A stretch of DNA of 64,000 nucleotides from Karstenula rhodostoma CBS 690.94 (Eukaryota > Ascomycota > Dothideomycetes > Pleosporales > Didymosphaeriaceae), in assembly GCA_010093485.1 (NCBI GenBank), contig MU001495.1, positions 248,001 through 312,000 on the forward strand, given 5' to 3'. The notes under the pieces are model-generated. The model did not search any database. It saw nothing but the letters and a program-made list of their open reading frames with translations, and had not been told where the DNA came from. Both the position numbers and the translations under genes were made by a program. Each line of letters opens with the position of its first letter. Positions within the stretch are counted from its first letter, which is position 1. Of the stretch, positions 52,427 through 63,181 are shown one piece after another.

Positions 52427-53689
52427 CTACGTCGCAACCTCCTCCTCCTTTGTCCACTTCACCACGTTAACCTTCGACCCCATAGCCGTCCCCATCAGAC
52501 TCATCCCAATAAGATAATCCCGCCCCTTGAGCAACCACACCAAGAACCCCGGCACCCTGAACCCAAAAAGCACACCAACCCCAGTCGCCGTCCCTATAGG
52601 CACGACCATCATCTCCTTCGTATTCGGCGTAAACACGCGGTCCTTGCCCGGCGCCGCACGCTCCGGGTGTTTCGCGTCGTACGCAAGCAAGTCGCGCTTG
52701 AGGTTTGTCACGAGCACCGGCAGCCCGTCCAAGACGTCCATGACGGTGTTGCGCGAGTAGCTAGACACGTCGCCGAGGGCGTAGACGCGGGGGCCGGCGA
52801 GGTCGACGCGTAGAGTCTGCGCGTTAGTGTTGAGGTACTTGTTCTCCGTCAGGAGGGCGGACGGGAGCCACCCTGAGTTAGGCTGCACGCCGTGCGCGGG
52901 GATGTATAGGTCGGTAGTGATAGTCTCGCCGGTGGCGAGTGTCAGCGTGGTTCTACCGTCCTGCTCTTTGCGCGCGTCCGCCACGCGGGTGCCGTAGCGG
53001 ACGTCGACGCCCAGGCCGTTGAGCTTGCGCTCTGCCTCGTCGCCGATGGCTTTCCGCACCGTGGGGAGGAGCTGTTGCGCCGATGTGAGCAGCGTGATGG
53101 CCACTTTGCGCTGCGGCGTGGAAAACCAGCGTGGTCTGCCGTTTAGGAAGTCGCCCAGTTCGCCGGCGGCTTCGACGCCCGTGGCGCCGCCGCCGGCGAT
53201 GACGATGGATTTCGCGGATGCGGCGGCGGCTTCGGTGGACTTGAGGGCGGAGAGCGTCGTTTCTTTGTCGCTCCATGTTGAGAAGGCTGGGTAGTAGGTT
53301 CGGCTTCCCGTCGCGACGATCAGTGCGTGGTATTGCAGTTGCTCCTCGTCTTTTTCGTCCACTCGCTTGTACTCGATTGTCCGAGCGGGATGATTGAGAC
53401 CGGTAGCGGTTGCTTGGATCCATGTGACATCCTCTTTGCTGTACTGGCCGAAGGCATCGGCGAGCGGGACGAACACTTTCTCCGTCGGTATGAGAGAGGT
53501 GGATGTAGCAACACGCGGCGACGCGATGCGGAAGAACCAGTCTGAACTCGGGTTGATGATGTAGAGGTGGTATTGCACGCCGTGGGTTTTGTCTTTCAGG
53601 AGAGGTAACAGGTATTTCGCAATGTAGTGGGAGACTTGGAGACCAGAGCTAGACGCGCCTACAACGACGATGTTGCGGACCTCGACCAT
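52427..53689 (-). CDS. AIF/AMID-like FAD-dependent oxidoreductase
   Basis: Minus strand, intronless, ATG ending at 53689; 420 aa. The frame continues upstream to 53797 with a hydrophobic segment but no ATG, so the shorter form is used. It belongs to the pyridine-nucleotide-disulphide-like oxidoreductases of the apoptosis-inducing-factor 2/AMID branch, which oxidise NAD(P)H with FAD. FAD motif VVVGASSSGLQVS, NAD(P) motif IVIAGGGATGVEAAGEL, ATG-type IVATGSRTYY, and the FAD ribityl motif VYALGDVSS are all present. A hydrophobic C-terminal part (GFRVPGFLVWLLKGRDYL) could touch a membrane. No redox Cys pair is seen, as expected for this branch. Confidence 0.94.
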   Translation of the reverse strand: MVEVRNIVVVGASSSGLQVSHYIAKYLLPLLKDKTHGVQYHLYIINPSSDWFFRIASPRVATSTSLIPTEKVFVPLADAFGQYSKEDVTWIQATATGLNHPARTIEYKRVDEKDEEQLQYHALIVATGSRTYYPAFSTWSDKETTLSALKSTEAAAASAKSIVIAGGGATGVEAAGELGDFLNGRPRWFSTPQRKVAITLLTSAQQLLPTVRKAIGDEAERKLNGLGVDVRYGTRVADARKEQDGRTTLTLATGETITTDLYIPAHGVQPNSGWLPSALLTENKYLNTNAQTLRVDLAGPRVYALGDVSSYSRNTVMDVLDGLPVLVTNLKRDLLAYDAKHPERAAPGKDRVFTPNTKEMMVVPIGTATGVGVLFGFRVPGFLVWLLKGRDYLIGMSLMGTAMGSKVNVVKWTKEEEVAT

Positions 53690-54606
53690 GGCGAAGATCG
53701 TGACGGAGGATTTCAAGAGGACCTGTAAGGTGAACAGTATAACAAAAAGCCGCCGAGCGTTGTAAGATATAGTCTTCTCACTGCCATGGTGTTGCACCTT
53801 GCTTTATACATGTCTCGTCCGTGTCAGGTTGGAGATACACACAGGGTAGCACACCATCGTCGGACGAAATATCACTGAGCGCGGCGTCGCACAAACCGCA
53901 TTCAGATGGCCCTTTAGAAACTTCCTTGCGTCTTAATTGGCTGCTTCGTATTGCATCTTGTCACCACCAGTGGAAAAGCATCCACCTTGTGCTTAGATAG
54001 CACAGTCTTAATAATCGCGCACGTGCAGCCGTGCAGACGCTGAGGAAATCCGGATCCACGGCTAGCCGTTGCCGGTGTTGTTTGTCAGCTTTGTCGTGGG
54101 GGCTTGTGATTGGTCGGCTTGGGATCCACCGGAAAAGACACATCCGGCCGCTTATATATACACTTTGTAAAGCTGGAGTTCATGGCAAATTCTTTCGAGG
54201 TGTGGTTTACGCCTGCAGCGTCGTGAGACAAGTAGAATTAACTGTCGTACAGGTGCCGTTGCGCCATGATGCCCGAAAAAGCCATGCCATAGGTATGATA
54301 CGCACTATAGAGACAGTGCAACAGCCTGATAACATGCACATAAACTCACCCAGAATAGACACCAGAGACTGCGCAGTTAGGTTCAATTGTGGCCGTGTGT
54401 GAGTCAGCCCTCAAGCTTCTAGCAGACTCTCTGCCTGTTCATTCGGAATTCCAAGAGACTTGGCAGCGGATGCTAATGAGCATGCCTAAGCAAACAAGAT
54501 GCCATGGACCTCCTGCATGTGACGATAGCAGTCTTGGGAGTCCTTGACAACCTCCATACATTTCCAGCACATGTGTCTCACAGACGGCAATGGTCAGATG
54601 GTACCG
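53690..54606. other. Intergenic
   Basis: About 915 bp with no supported gene: promoter side of the FAD oxidoreductase and 3' side of the next minus-strand gene. CACACGGCCACAATTGAACC-type sequence near 54380 shows no structure. Confidence 0.4.
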
Positions 54607-55190
54607 TTAGAGCCGGAGCTCGAGCGCTTGCATAGCCTTTGTAACTTCCTCCCGGGTGCCGTGCAAGACCATCTGTCCCCAGTAATCTCTGGTGTTCACA
54701 GCTGAGACTTGTCCACGCTGAGCTCCACTTCGATATCTCGAGATAGAAGCCGAGTCTGGAAGCCTTCGGAGGGAGGTCTTATCGCGCGTGAAGATGTACG
54801 TTTCGCTCGACGCGCCTGCCTCTATTGCCTTTGCTGAGAGTCAGTTTGGGACGCCCGCACGGCTTGTAGAAGAGCAAAACGTTGTAACAGGCATATTCTT
54901 GAGGATTTGTAACTCACCTTCCTGCCGAGGAGGTCCATGATCGCCTGCAGCTTCGCATCTGACACGTCGCCCGTGCCGTAAAGACGGATCCGACTATGCA
55001 CTTGATCGGCCAAAGCAATAAACTCGTGCTTCTGCGAGAACTGTTGGAGCCAGCGGTTACCCTCCGGGGTAGAGACTAAAGAATGCCAGGTATTACGGCG
55101 AAATCTGTCTTTCGTCTCGTAAGAAGCAATCTCCCCACAGAGGATAGCCCCGAGAGCAGATTTGAGGGTCGAGGTTGTATTTCGATTCAT
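54607..55190 (-). CDS. Small spliced orphan protein (164 aa)
   Basis: Minus strand, exon 1 55190-54918 and exon 2 54828-54607, 89-nt intron (GTGAGT...GCAAAG, phase 0). The second exon is an uninterrupted 74-codon frame with coding composition, ending in MQALELRL. The protein is soluble and basic. Around residues 65-90 it reads HSRIRLYGTGDVSDAKLQAI, similar in shape to the VTIWGTG-then-helix core of the paralogue family in the first 18 kb, which could be distant kinship or chance. It has no signal peptide or recognised domain. An upstream exon is possible, since the frame stays open to 55238 without an ATG. Confidence 0.6.
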
Positions 55191-56542
55191 GCTGGAGGTG
55201 TGCAGTACCGTCTTCGGATAACTACGGTTCTTCCACACTCAAACCGTCACACATGTTAGCAAACTCTAATTTTACCTATGGTAGGCTTTCTTTGTAGCGT
55301 TGTGAAGAATCTTTGGCTACTCCATGTAATCCGTACAGATAGAAATTCAAACAAGATCAGTGCCGGGCAAACTAGACTCGAAAAAGTGTCTGATGAAGGG
55401 CAAAGGCGATTGTTGCTATGAGTATAAGTAGGGGAAACATCTAGACCATTCACGGAAACCACAGAGGTCGTCACACGTACGCCAGCGCAAAGTGCAACCG
55501 GATCCTTTCAAAGCAGCTTTTCAGCTCTGATTCGGATAGCAGATACAAGCTGCCATGAGTGTAGTTCCTGGGCTGCGGACGTCGAGAGAAGTTTAAGGTA
55601 GCAATGCCTTCAACCATTATATAACGCTACCCATGTATATATGCAATTTGGTATGCCATTAAGACGTTTGTATACATCTGAAGCACAATTGCACAAAATA
55701 AGTTATCTCGTCATAGAGCTTCTCCCGATTGTTGACTCTTCACGCACTTTTGCAATCCGCGGCACAGAGCTTCAACAGATCCAAAGATTAAAAGCTCTAG
55801 AGTGTTTGGTGACGGCCACACATAGTTTCTGAAGAGCACTAAGGACAGCATCAAGACTCTACCCGCTCTTTAGCTACGGTTGACTTCATGCGCTATAAGT
55901 GAATTTGTTTACTCTTCAATTCCGCCCGCCCTATATCTAGTTATTATCTTAATACGTTTTACGCTCGCTGAATGGCGGGCATCTCATCAAGAGTAGCTGT
56001 CGACTTTCGAAGCCAGTCCCATTGGCAAGGAGGGGCATTACAAGAATGATTAGACTGCTTAGAGGGGAGACACCAGAACAGCAGCCATCGTTATTTTGCA
56101 AGAAGGAGGGTATTGAGATGTACTTGGAACATATGTTTTTCAGTCAAAAGATGTTCGCGGTGGCCGTGCTCATACACAGTCGCTGCCAGGACAAGACAGC
56201 TAGAAGATCAACACACACGCACACGCACTTATTTTTAAGCGAACCCAAGGATTCGTGACAAGAAAGTGTTCTTCGCATGCTAATTGTTTCTGCCATCATC
56301 CCCACTCGCGTTATCAAGATGCAGTCTTGGTATACTGGGCGCGCTTGGTCCAATAGGAAGGTCTCACCCGATTCCTGCCCGTTCAGGCTAATACCACAGC
56401 TTGGCAGCAGTTGTAGGATGGCACTCGATGGCGCGATATTGCCACCTGAATAACAGAGTATATTGATCGAATTCCTGGCCCGTTGGTGCAAGTTTAGCAA
56501 GGTGCTCAAGTCCGACCTTCCTGCGCTTACAGATCTTATACG
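55191..56542. other. 1.35-kb stretch without a supported gene
   Basis: It includes an AT-rich part (55910-55980) with CGCCCGCCC and GGCGGGCA in inverted orientation about 50 bp apart, and a CA-rich run (ACACACACGCACACGCAC near 56212-56229). No frame is convincing. Confidence 0.4.
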
Positions 56543-58158
56543 ATGAAACACGCTATCTCAATCCTTACAGCATTGCTGTGTGTTCTGCAGGGCACTGCAG
56601 CTTCCAGGTACAAGGCGAAGCTAACGCCAGACAAGTTAGAGGCCGCAATTGGGCAAAAAGGGTATGTCGAAAACCTTGCTTCTTGCTGCTGCAACCAGTG
56701 AGCTCGTAATTAATAACGCCTTGTTGCGATGATATAGGCTCAAGCAAAATCTTCGCGCACTCGACAAGATTGGAAAGAGAAATGGCGGCAACCGTGCCTT
56801 CGGAACCACGGGTTACGCTGAGTCTTCAGACTACGTACTTTCGCAGATCACTAGCAAGCATGACAAGGACTTCAAAACATGGAAACAGTATTTCAATCAT
56901 ACTTATGAAGAGACTCGGGACATATCGGTAACCGGCCCCGATGGTGAAGATGTCGACGTTCTGAGCCTCATGTACAACAACGCAACCCCACTTCCCAATG
57001 GTGTGACGGGTGAACTGGTTGCTGTGCCAGTAGATGATGCTGTTGGTATGTTCAATGTCTGGCTTTGTGAAGATATGATTATTAATGTTGATCACAGGTT
57101 CCGGATGTTTCGAGGATCAGTGGGCTGGACTGAATGTGACTGGCAAATTGGCTCTCGTCAAGCGCGGCAGTTGCAGCATATCCGACAAACTCAAAATCGC
57201 GAAGAATCTCGGCGCTCTGGGAGTCATTCTCTTCCACAACACAAACAGTACTCCTAATGCTGCCACCCTGAGTGCCGAAAACATCGGTCTTCTCGCCCCG
57301 GTCGGTCTTGTTTCGCTTGCTGTCGGTGAGACCTGGCTGGCACGCATATCGGCTGGCGAGACACTCACTGCAACCCTGCTTGTGGATTCTGTTTTTGAAA
57401 CACGAAAGTCTTGGAACGTCTTTGCTGAGACTCGTCAGGGCGATTCAAAAAACGTCATCATGCTAGGCGCGCATCTAGACTCCGTGCAGGCTGGACCAGG
57501 TATCAACGACGATGGCTCTGGTGTCACTGCGCAGATTGAGATCATCAAAGCTTTGCGGGGTTTTCGCGATATCAAGAATAAGATACGCTTCGCCTTTTGG
57601 GGTGCTGAAGAACCTGGCCTTGTCGGCTCACTTTACTATACCGAGCATTTGACACCATCCGAGGCCGACAAGATCCGATTCTATTACAACTACGATATGA
57701 TTGGCTCTCCCGTTCCGGTCTATGGCATCTACGCGGGCGATAACCCGGGCGACAAGGCTGGCGCACAGCTTCTCCTCGACTACCTAGTCGCGAAGGGGAA
57801 GCCGGCGTATTTTGGATCGTTCGGCACAGGTTCAGATTACGTAGGCTTTTTGGAACTTGGAATTCCCAGCTCAGGAATTCACACGGGCGGTGGCGTCCCC
57901 GCGGACCCCTGTTACCATCTTGCATGCGACACCTACGACAACATCAGTTGGGAGGCGCTCGAAGTGAACACGAAAGCAGCCGCAAGAGCTGCTGCTGCGC
58001 TGGCCTTGTCGGTGAAGAATGTTCCTCCAAGGAATACGACAAGCGTCAACCCGAGGAGTGAGAACAGGATCAGAGCACAGTTCACCGCCTGGGAAGAGGT
58101 TAGGCTTGAGGTAGCAGGTGGTCATTCGTGCGCGCTGAAGACCAAGCGGACGGTCTGA
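56543..58158 (+). CDS. Secreted M28 aminopeptidase with PA domain
   Basis: Three exons: 56543-56661, 56738-57045, 57098-58158; 495 aa. It is a zinc-dependent exopeptidase of family M28 (Lap2/aminopeptidase Y type), removing N-terminal residues from peptides outside the cell or in the vacuole. A signal peptide spans residues 1-20 (ISILTALLCVLQGTAAS). A PA domain inserted around residues 140-245 has KLALVKRGSCSISDK. Zinc ligands and catalytic residues are seen in GAHLDSV, GINDDGSG, WGAEEPG, YYNYDMIG and the late YHLACDTYDN. Several sequons support secretion. The length is normal. It is convergent with a cutinase. Confidence 0.96.
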
Positions 58159-58508
58159 AAATACAGTGGTGCACACCTAGTACAGCCACTCATTATGACA
58201 GAGAATGCCCATCTCCAATGAAGACAAACAATACATGATCGTAGCCAAAGGCCTACTTTTGAGTAGTCCGCGACGATGACCTCTAGCTGATTATGCGAAT
58301 GATATAATACTGGTGTGAAACTCTCTTGCTTCATCGTCTCCGATAACATTAAACCTTCACTAGGCAAGATCCCTTCGTTATATATTAAACGCCAACCACC
58401 ATAACATGGGTGCTGAGAAGGTCGACAATGCTTTTGTCGAAACGAGTTATGCGTTGAACCGAAACACCGCTTTTGCGCTCCGAGGCCAATATTCATGCGT
58501 TTGTTTGT
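58159..58508. other. Convergent intergenic region
   Basis: 350 bp between the stops of the aminopeptidase and the cutinase. Contains both 3' ends; no further gene. Confidence 0.4.
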
Positions 58509-59381
58509 TCATCCAGGTCGTGGTCTTGACAAGAAAAGCGCGGAAATCTCACCCAAAGCGGCAATGAAGCTCATAGATAGAATGTTTGCACCACCAGTGG
58601 TGTGCGGAGGCTCCAAGCCAGTGGGAGAACCCGTGGGCGAACCAGTAGACGAACTGCTGCTTGCTGTCGCCGTTGAGGTTGGTAATGAGTCGGTGTCATT
58701 GGCACTGAGTCGTGAGATGAGAAACTTCGCACCCAGGTCTTGAACGTTCTGATCCCCGTAATGCAAATGTCCTGGGATAAAACTCGCGTTTGGAGCTTCA
58801 GGTGCGCAGACCAAATCATCTTGATGGCATATGTCAATCAGCGCTCCGCTGTCGTAGTATATTTGTGGGATGCCTCTGCTGCTAGCATACTTCGCGTTAT
58901 AACGGGCGCCCGGGTACTTTTTACTGGCATCGCCGCCGTTTTCGTCGACATTTGCAGAAGCATTGGGGACATGGTATGGATTGCCGGTAACGAGAACTGC
59001 CTTGATAGCTTTGTAGGCAGCTGAAGAGGGGTCGGTAATGTTTTTGAGTGTGAGCATCGTTGCTGATGCGCCTTGGCTGTATCCAAGAATAGCATAGCGC
59101 TGCCGAGGGCATTCCTGCAAACCGCTATCGATGTACCGAGTGACATCATCGGCGCCAAGGTATGCTGTCTGAGACTGGGCAGCAGGATATACGGCATCGT
59201 ACTCTATTCCACCTGGGATTGTCGCGAAGGTCTGATTAATCATGGTCGTGAAAGAAATGCTACGACCTTGAGGCTCGTATGTTCCTCGGATGGATATGAT
59301 GACATAGTCGTGACACGTGGATTGAGCGGTTGTGATAGCTAATAGTGCTGCGAAAGTGACTGAGATCGCTCTGGACTTCAT
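58509..59381 (-). CDS. Cutinase-family (CE5) secreted esterase
   Basis: Minus strand, intronless, ATG ending at 59381; 290 aa. The first ~20 residues are a signal peptide (AISVTFAALLAITTAQS). The cutinase/acetylxylan-esterase fold follows. An initial Cys region reads CHDYVIISIRGTYEPQG. The nucleophile Ser102 lies in GYSQG, Asp in CHQDDLVC and His in IPGHLHYG. Two Cys pairs fit the family. A ~40-residue Ser/Thr/Gly/Pro linker and a final hydrophobic stretch (ILSMSFIAALGEISALFL) suggest a GPI-anchor signal or wall attachment, an addition not found in minimal cutinases. It cleaves ester bonds in cutin or acylated polysaccharide. A broken relative begins about 650 bp away. Confidence 0.93.
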   Translation of the reverse strand: MKSRAISVTFAALLAITTAQSTCHDYVIISIRGTYEPQGRSISFTTMINQTFATIPGGIEYDAVYPAAQSQTAYLGADDVTRYIDSGLQECPRQRYAILGYSQGASATMLTLKNITDPSSAAYKAIKAVLVTGNPYHVPNASANVDENGGDASKKYPGARYNAKYASSRGIPQIYYDSGALIDICHQDDLVCAPEAPNASFIPGHLHYGDQNVQDLGAKFLISRLSANDTDSLPTSTATASSSSSTGSPTGSPTGLEPPHTTGGANILSMSFIAALGEISALFLSRPRPG

Positions 59382-60025
59382 ATTGGCGGGGCAAATGTTC
59401 GCTGAAGCAGTTGAGGAGGTCGGAAGAGCCCAGGCCAAGCGGGTTCCGCCATTTATATGGATGGTACCTGCGTGACTCTGTGTTGGTAGCGAGGCTTGTC
59501 CTGAACCTCTGATAGGACTTCAATTATGATACAATTCCCCAATTGACATTCCTGTGATTTATTGGAAACACTGTTAGCGAACGTGCAGCTCGAACCCTGG
59601 TCTCCTACCCCGCATGATCCTGGATGTTCCTGTTCCGAAGCTCACCCCAACGAAGCTGGTCCTAGTATCAAAGTTTCAGTCCCACGCGATAATTGCCATA
59701 TTAGAGCAAATTGTGAGTAGATGTGCTTTGCGCCTCGGGCCAAGGCACGAAGAAAGCTAATTTAAGAGAGGTCGCTAGGTTTCTTTTAAGCCGCATACAC
59801 ACGTCTGGTCGCGCATATTGCCTTTTTGGGGCTGGCCCGACATTTATACACTCTACAAACATACCAAGAGGAATTGGCAAAGCTGTGTAGACGGAAGAGT
59901 TAGCTACACAAGGCAGGAGAATATCTGACCATCCCGAGTGCATGACAACTGGTTAATGAGTAGCATTGAGAGAATTGATTTTGCTATCATGTATCATGAT
60001 ATAAATAATGCGTTGAGTTCCCACA
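59382..60025. other. Intergenic between the two cutinase-family loci
   Basis: About 645 bp, divergent orientation. No gene supported; promoter of the intact cutinase at the left. Confidence 0.4.
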
Positions 60026-60843
60026 ATGTTTGGAGACTGTGCCTCCTGGGTTTTCCATCACTCACTACCTCCCGTCCCTCCCTCTTGCAATCTAGCTTCT
60101 CCTCATTCGATCTCCTTCATCACAGCTCTGGCTGCGGCCCTCAGCGTCACCTCTGCGGCCCCAGCCATCGAAAAGCGCCAGTACAGCGGGAGTACCTATA
60201 ACCAGCTCACTGATGGTACGGCGTGCAGGCCATCTCGATCATCTACGCCCGCGGAACCGGCCGGCGGGAAATGTTGGTGATTCACAAGCTGTCGGCCCGC
60301 TCTTCTTCAACAACTTTGCACCCAGGGTTGGTGGAACGAGCAAGCTTGCTATCTAGGGTGTTACATACTCTGCTAGTGTTGTAGACTTCCTCGCAGGAGG
60401 TGATTCTGCGGGCTCGACTACGATGACGAACTTGATCTCCCAGGTCAGTTATCTCGACGGAACATACCGAGGACCAAAACACTGACGTCCCTTTCAGACT
60501 GCCTCCAGGTGCCCTAGCACCAAGATTGTTCTGTCGAGTTACTCGCAGGGTGCACAGGTCGTGCACAATGCCGCGCAAAGGACGTCTGCTGCCAATGCAG
60601 CGAAAGTCGCAGCTGGTACGTTTTCGGTGATGAACTCGCTGATACAATCAACTAATTCCAGCAGTGGTCGTCTTCGGTGACCCAAAGGGGGGCCAATCCC
60701 TCGGATCCATCGCCTCTTCGAAGGTTCTGACCATCTGCCACTCCGGCGACAACATTTGTGAGGGCGGTGCTAGCATCACCCCTGCCCACCTTAACCACCA
60801 AAACGACGTTGGTACTGCTGGTGCTTTCGTTACTGGAAAGTTC
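60026..60843 (+). pseudogene. Second cutinase, frameshifted and interrupted
   Basis: The parts of a cutinase are present in order. A leader-like stretch near 60095-60170 (ITALAAALSVTSAAPA) has no ATG directly before it. ISIIYARGT follows at 60218-60250 in another frame. A third frame covers 60270-60440, with an in-frame TAG at 60354-60356. After an intron-like gap to 60500, the nucleophile segment SSYSQGAQVVHNAA appears near 60535-60575. A second intron-like gap (60616-60661) leads to the final exon with HSGDNICEG and an end near 60843. One-base shifts occur near 60232 and 60265. At least one stop and two frameshifts argue against function. Both introns keep GT/AG ends. Confidence 0.8.
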
Positions 60844-60846
60844 TAA

Positions 60847-62454
60847 GCCTGTTTGGTTTAACGCCAGCACTTGCTCTATTTTTTATCGTTGTAATGCCCA
60901 ATTATTTAATTTCTTCTTATTGTATGATTGAGAGTACCTCTTTCGGTTTGTCAGTGAGAGTGAACAGTCTACTGAAGACACACTGATTCCCTCCCACCCA
61001 ACATCGGAGGAAGCACTGGATATGTAGTGCAATCCAAGTTGTGGAACTGCGTCAAATTGCTGCAAGATCGCCTGAGAAAACGTGAACCTTGGATATATCA
61101 CCTAGATCTCGCCCAATTGCAGTGATACCGTCCTTCCCATATTGAGAAGCCTGGTTTGACGAAAACAGTTTCCGAGAAACCAGGCAGTCCAGCAACGCCA
61201 TATTGGAAGGTGTCAAGAAGAGGAAGAATCATGCCCCCCCTCTAAGCTAGAGACCACTAGCAGAATAGCCTTGCGAACGATTGTAGAAATTTAATATGCT
61301 CGCGAGTTCACGTGTATGTCCTTGTTATTTGGACTAGGTTAGTATCCTCACGTATCGTACTGCTTATCGTCATCAGGTTCACAGTTCGATCACTTCATCG
61401 TGGTGGAATTCCAGAAATGACGATATACGTCATATAGAGCGTAGAATGATGATACGCACAGCACGCACGCGCACCGTGTCTATTGCTAAAAGCGCACTGT
61501 ATTGAGTCCAAACTCTCGATCCTCTATGGGACTTACTAAAGAACCTCCAACCGCAGTCAATGGTACGATCTCCAAGTACATGACTGGAATATATCCACCT
61601 ACATCGTCACCAAGCCGATGACTCAAACTCATGCAGAACTGACGTCCTATCCCTCAATCCTTCGAGACTCCGACTAGACTCCCTTTGATCCGTGCTCAAT
61701 AATATTCAGGGATGACTATACATTGCCCGGAAGTGATGTCACTGTCTCATGTTCACATTAGGTAATAAGAATCTCGTTTGGGAGTACTTCTTCAAACCAT
61801 ACGGGAGGTGGAATAGGAAACAAATATTCTGAATTAGAAAGTAGTACAAACGTCCAATATAATAGGGCCGCTGAAGATAAAAGGACACCTTGAAGCATAC
61901 TACAGGGAGGTGCTGAACAAGCGCATTATTTTGCCACGCAAACAGACGGCTTCTGTGGGTGACTAAAAGACCAGGAAGCGAGAAACAGGTGTAGCTATCG
62001 CTCACGGTGGAATTTCGATAGAGTACCTCAACTATTACCTTGAAAGCAAACGCCAGACATGGTCATCAGGACCTCGCTCATACGTACCTACGCTACCTGA
62101 ATAGTCATGAGAATCGACGGGTCAACTGTTAGGCGCATTTTGGTCACAACTTCCGGGTCCCGAGAGCACCTTCAGGCAAACGAACATGTATATACCCTCA
62201 GTGGTCATCGTGTACGTTTTACATCTGCCGCACAGGAGTCTACGAAGGCGGGAGGTATACTCAGAGTCAGTAGCTGTGAGCCTTCACCGACCAAGTGGCA
62301 TTCCGTGCCGCATTCTCAGACTCATAGCATAGGTACAGTGTTATTGCAAAGGTATAAGAAGTGGTGGGGATGCTTCTAACAGCTCCACATAATCATCGGC
62401 CTCTATACATTCCCTCACATACTCCGTATCAACAATTTCGATTATATACACAAG
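60847..62454. other. 1.6-kb stretch without a supported gene
   Basis: Frames here lack ATG starts or protein-like content. A minus frame at 61739-62005 is aromatic-rich and opens with GTG only. Nothing further is seen. Confidence 0.4.
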
Positions 62455-62761
62455 ATGACTGTATACTGGGCGTGCTGGTATCATCCTACAGGTACCGGCT
62501 ATACGGACTCAGAGAATATCAAAGACAAGGTCGAGTCTCTACAGTTCACCGTGCGCAGTGGCAGATGGAATGTTGACCCGGTTAATGATGGGAATTACGA
62601 TGATGTCAAGAACAAAGACGGAGGATCGCAAACCGTTGATGACGGATCGGTAACGAAGGGGCGTGAGTGATGAGAAGACTGGTTGCTGATTGCGGTGGCT
62701 GATTTAGGCAGTGAAGGAGGCTATCGAGAAGTACGATGCCGATAACAAAGTGACGCCTTAA
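62455..62761 (+). CDS. Small spliced orphan protein (82 aa)
   Basis: Exons 62455-62649 and 62708-62761 (58-nt intron, GTAACG...TTTAG, phase 0). Exon 1 begins MTVYWACWYHPTGTG and is rich in Asp, Asn and Gly; exon 2 adds the charged helix AVKEAIEKYDADNKVTP. Without the splice the frame would end after a few non-family residues, and the second exon has clear coding composition. It is soluble, with no signal peptide, no known domain. A small lineage-restricted protein is the best description. Confidence 0.55.
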
Positions 62762-63181
62762 ATGCAAGCGGCTGTCCGGGCAACTTGGAGACCTGGAAGA
62801 GTGTACTCTTAAGTTTCGATGTTTCCTTATTGTATGGTCAGGTGATATCCTTTTGTACGGCTATGTCATCTCCTTTCTGTACGACTACCTGGAACAAAAG
62901 GTGACCACTGGGCTGTGTGGAGCCCAACCTCCTGCCAGTATTCCAAATTATATCCAAATTTGCCTGTCACGAGGTCCACTATTAGTACATCACACGAGGC
63001 TGTTAAGGCTAGCAAACTGTTGTTGTACAGATAGTAATCCCTGAGCTGATGTACACCATAGTGCGGACTATAGTACAATCATAATAGTTTACACCGAGTT
63101 AACCGCCTCATCCATATCTGTACCTCCGCATCGTACACGTGTATCGTACAGCAAATATACAACATTGCCATGCATCATCGC
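62762..63181. other. Convergent intergenic region
   Basis: About 420 bp between the orphan gene and the BolA-like gene, no gene supported. A near-inverted pair (TATGGTCAGGTGATATCCTT and TACGGCTATGTCATCTCCTT) is only a loose direct repeat near 62832-62875. Confidence 0.35.

Noticed and set aside
52953..53423. Arg-rich 156-codon minus frame
   Set aside because: Alternate-frame shadow of the FAD oxidoreductase gene.
56022..56258. 78-codon plus-strand frame upstream of the M28 peptidase
   Set aside because: Ends in a CA microsatellite, no domain, no splice link to the peptidase, which has its own signal peptide start.
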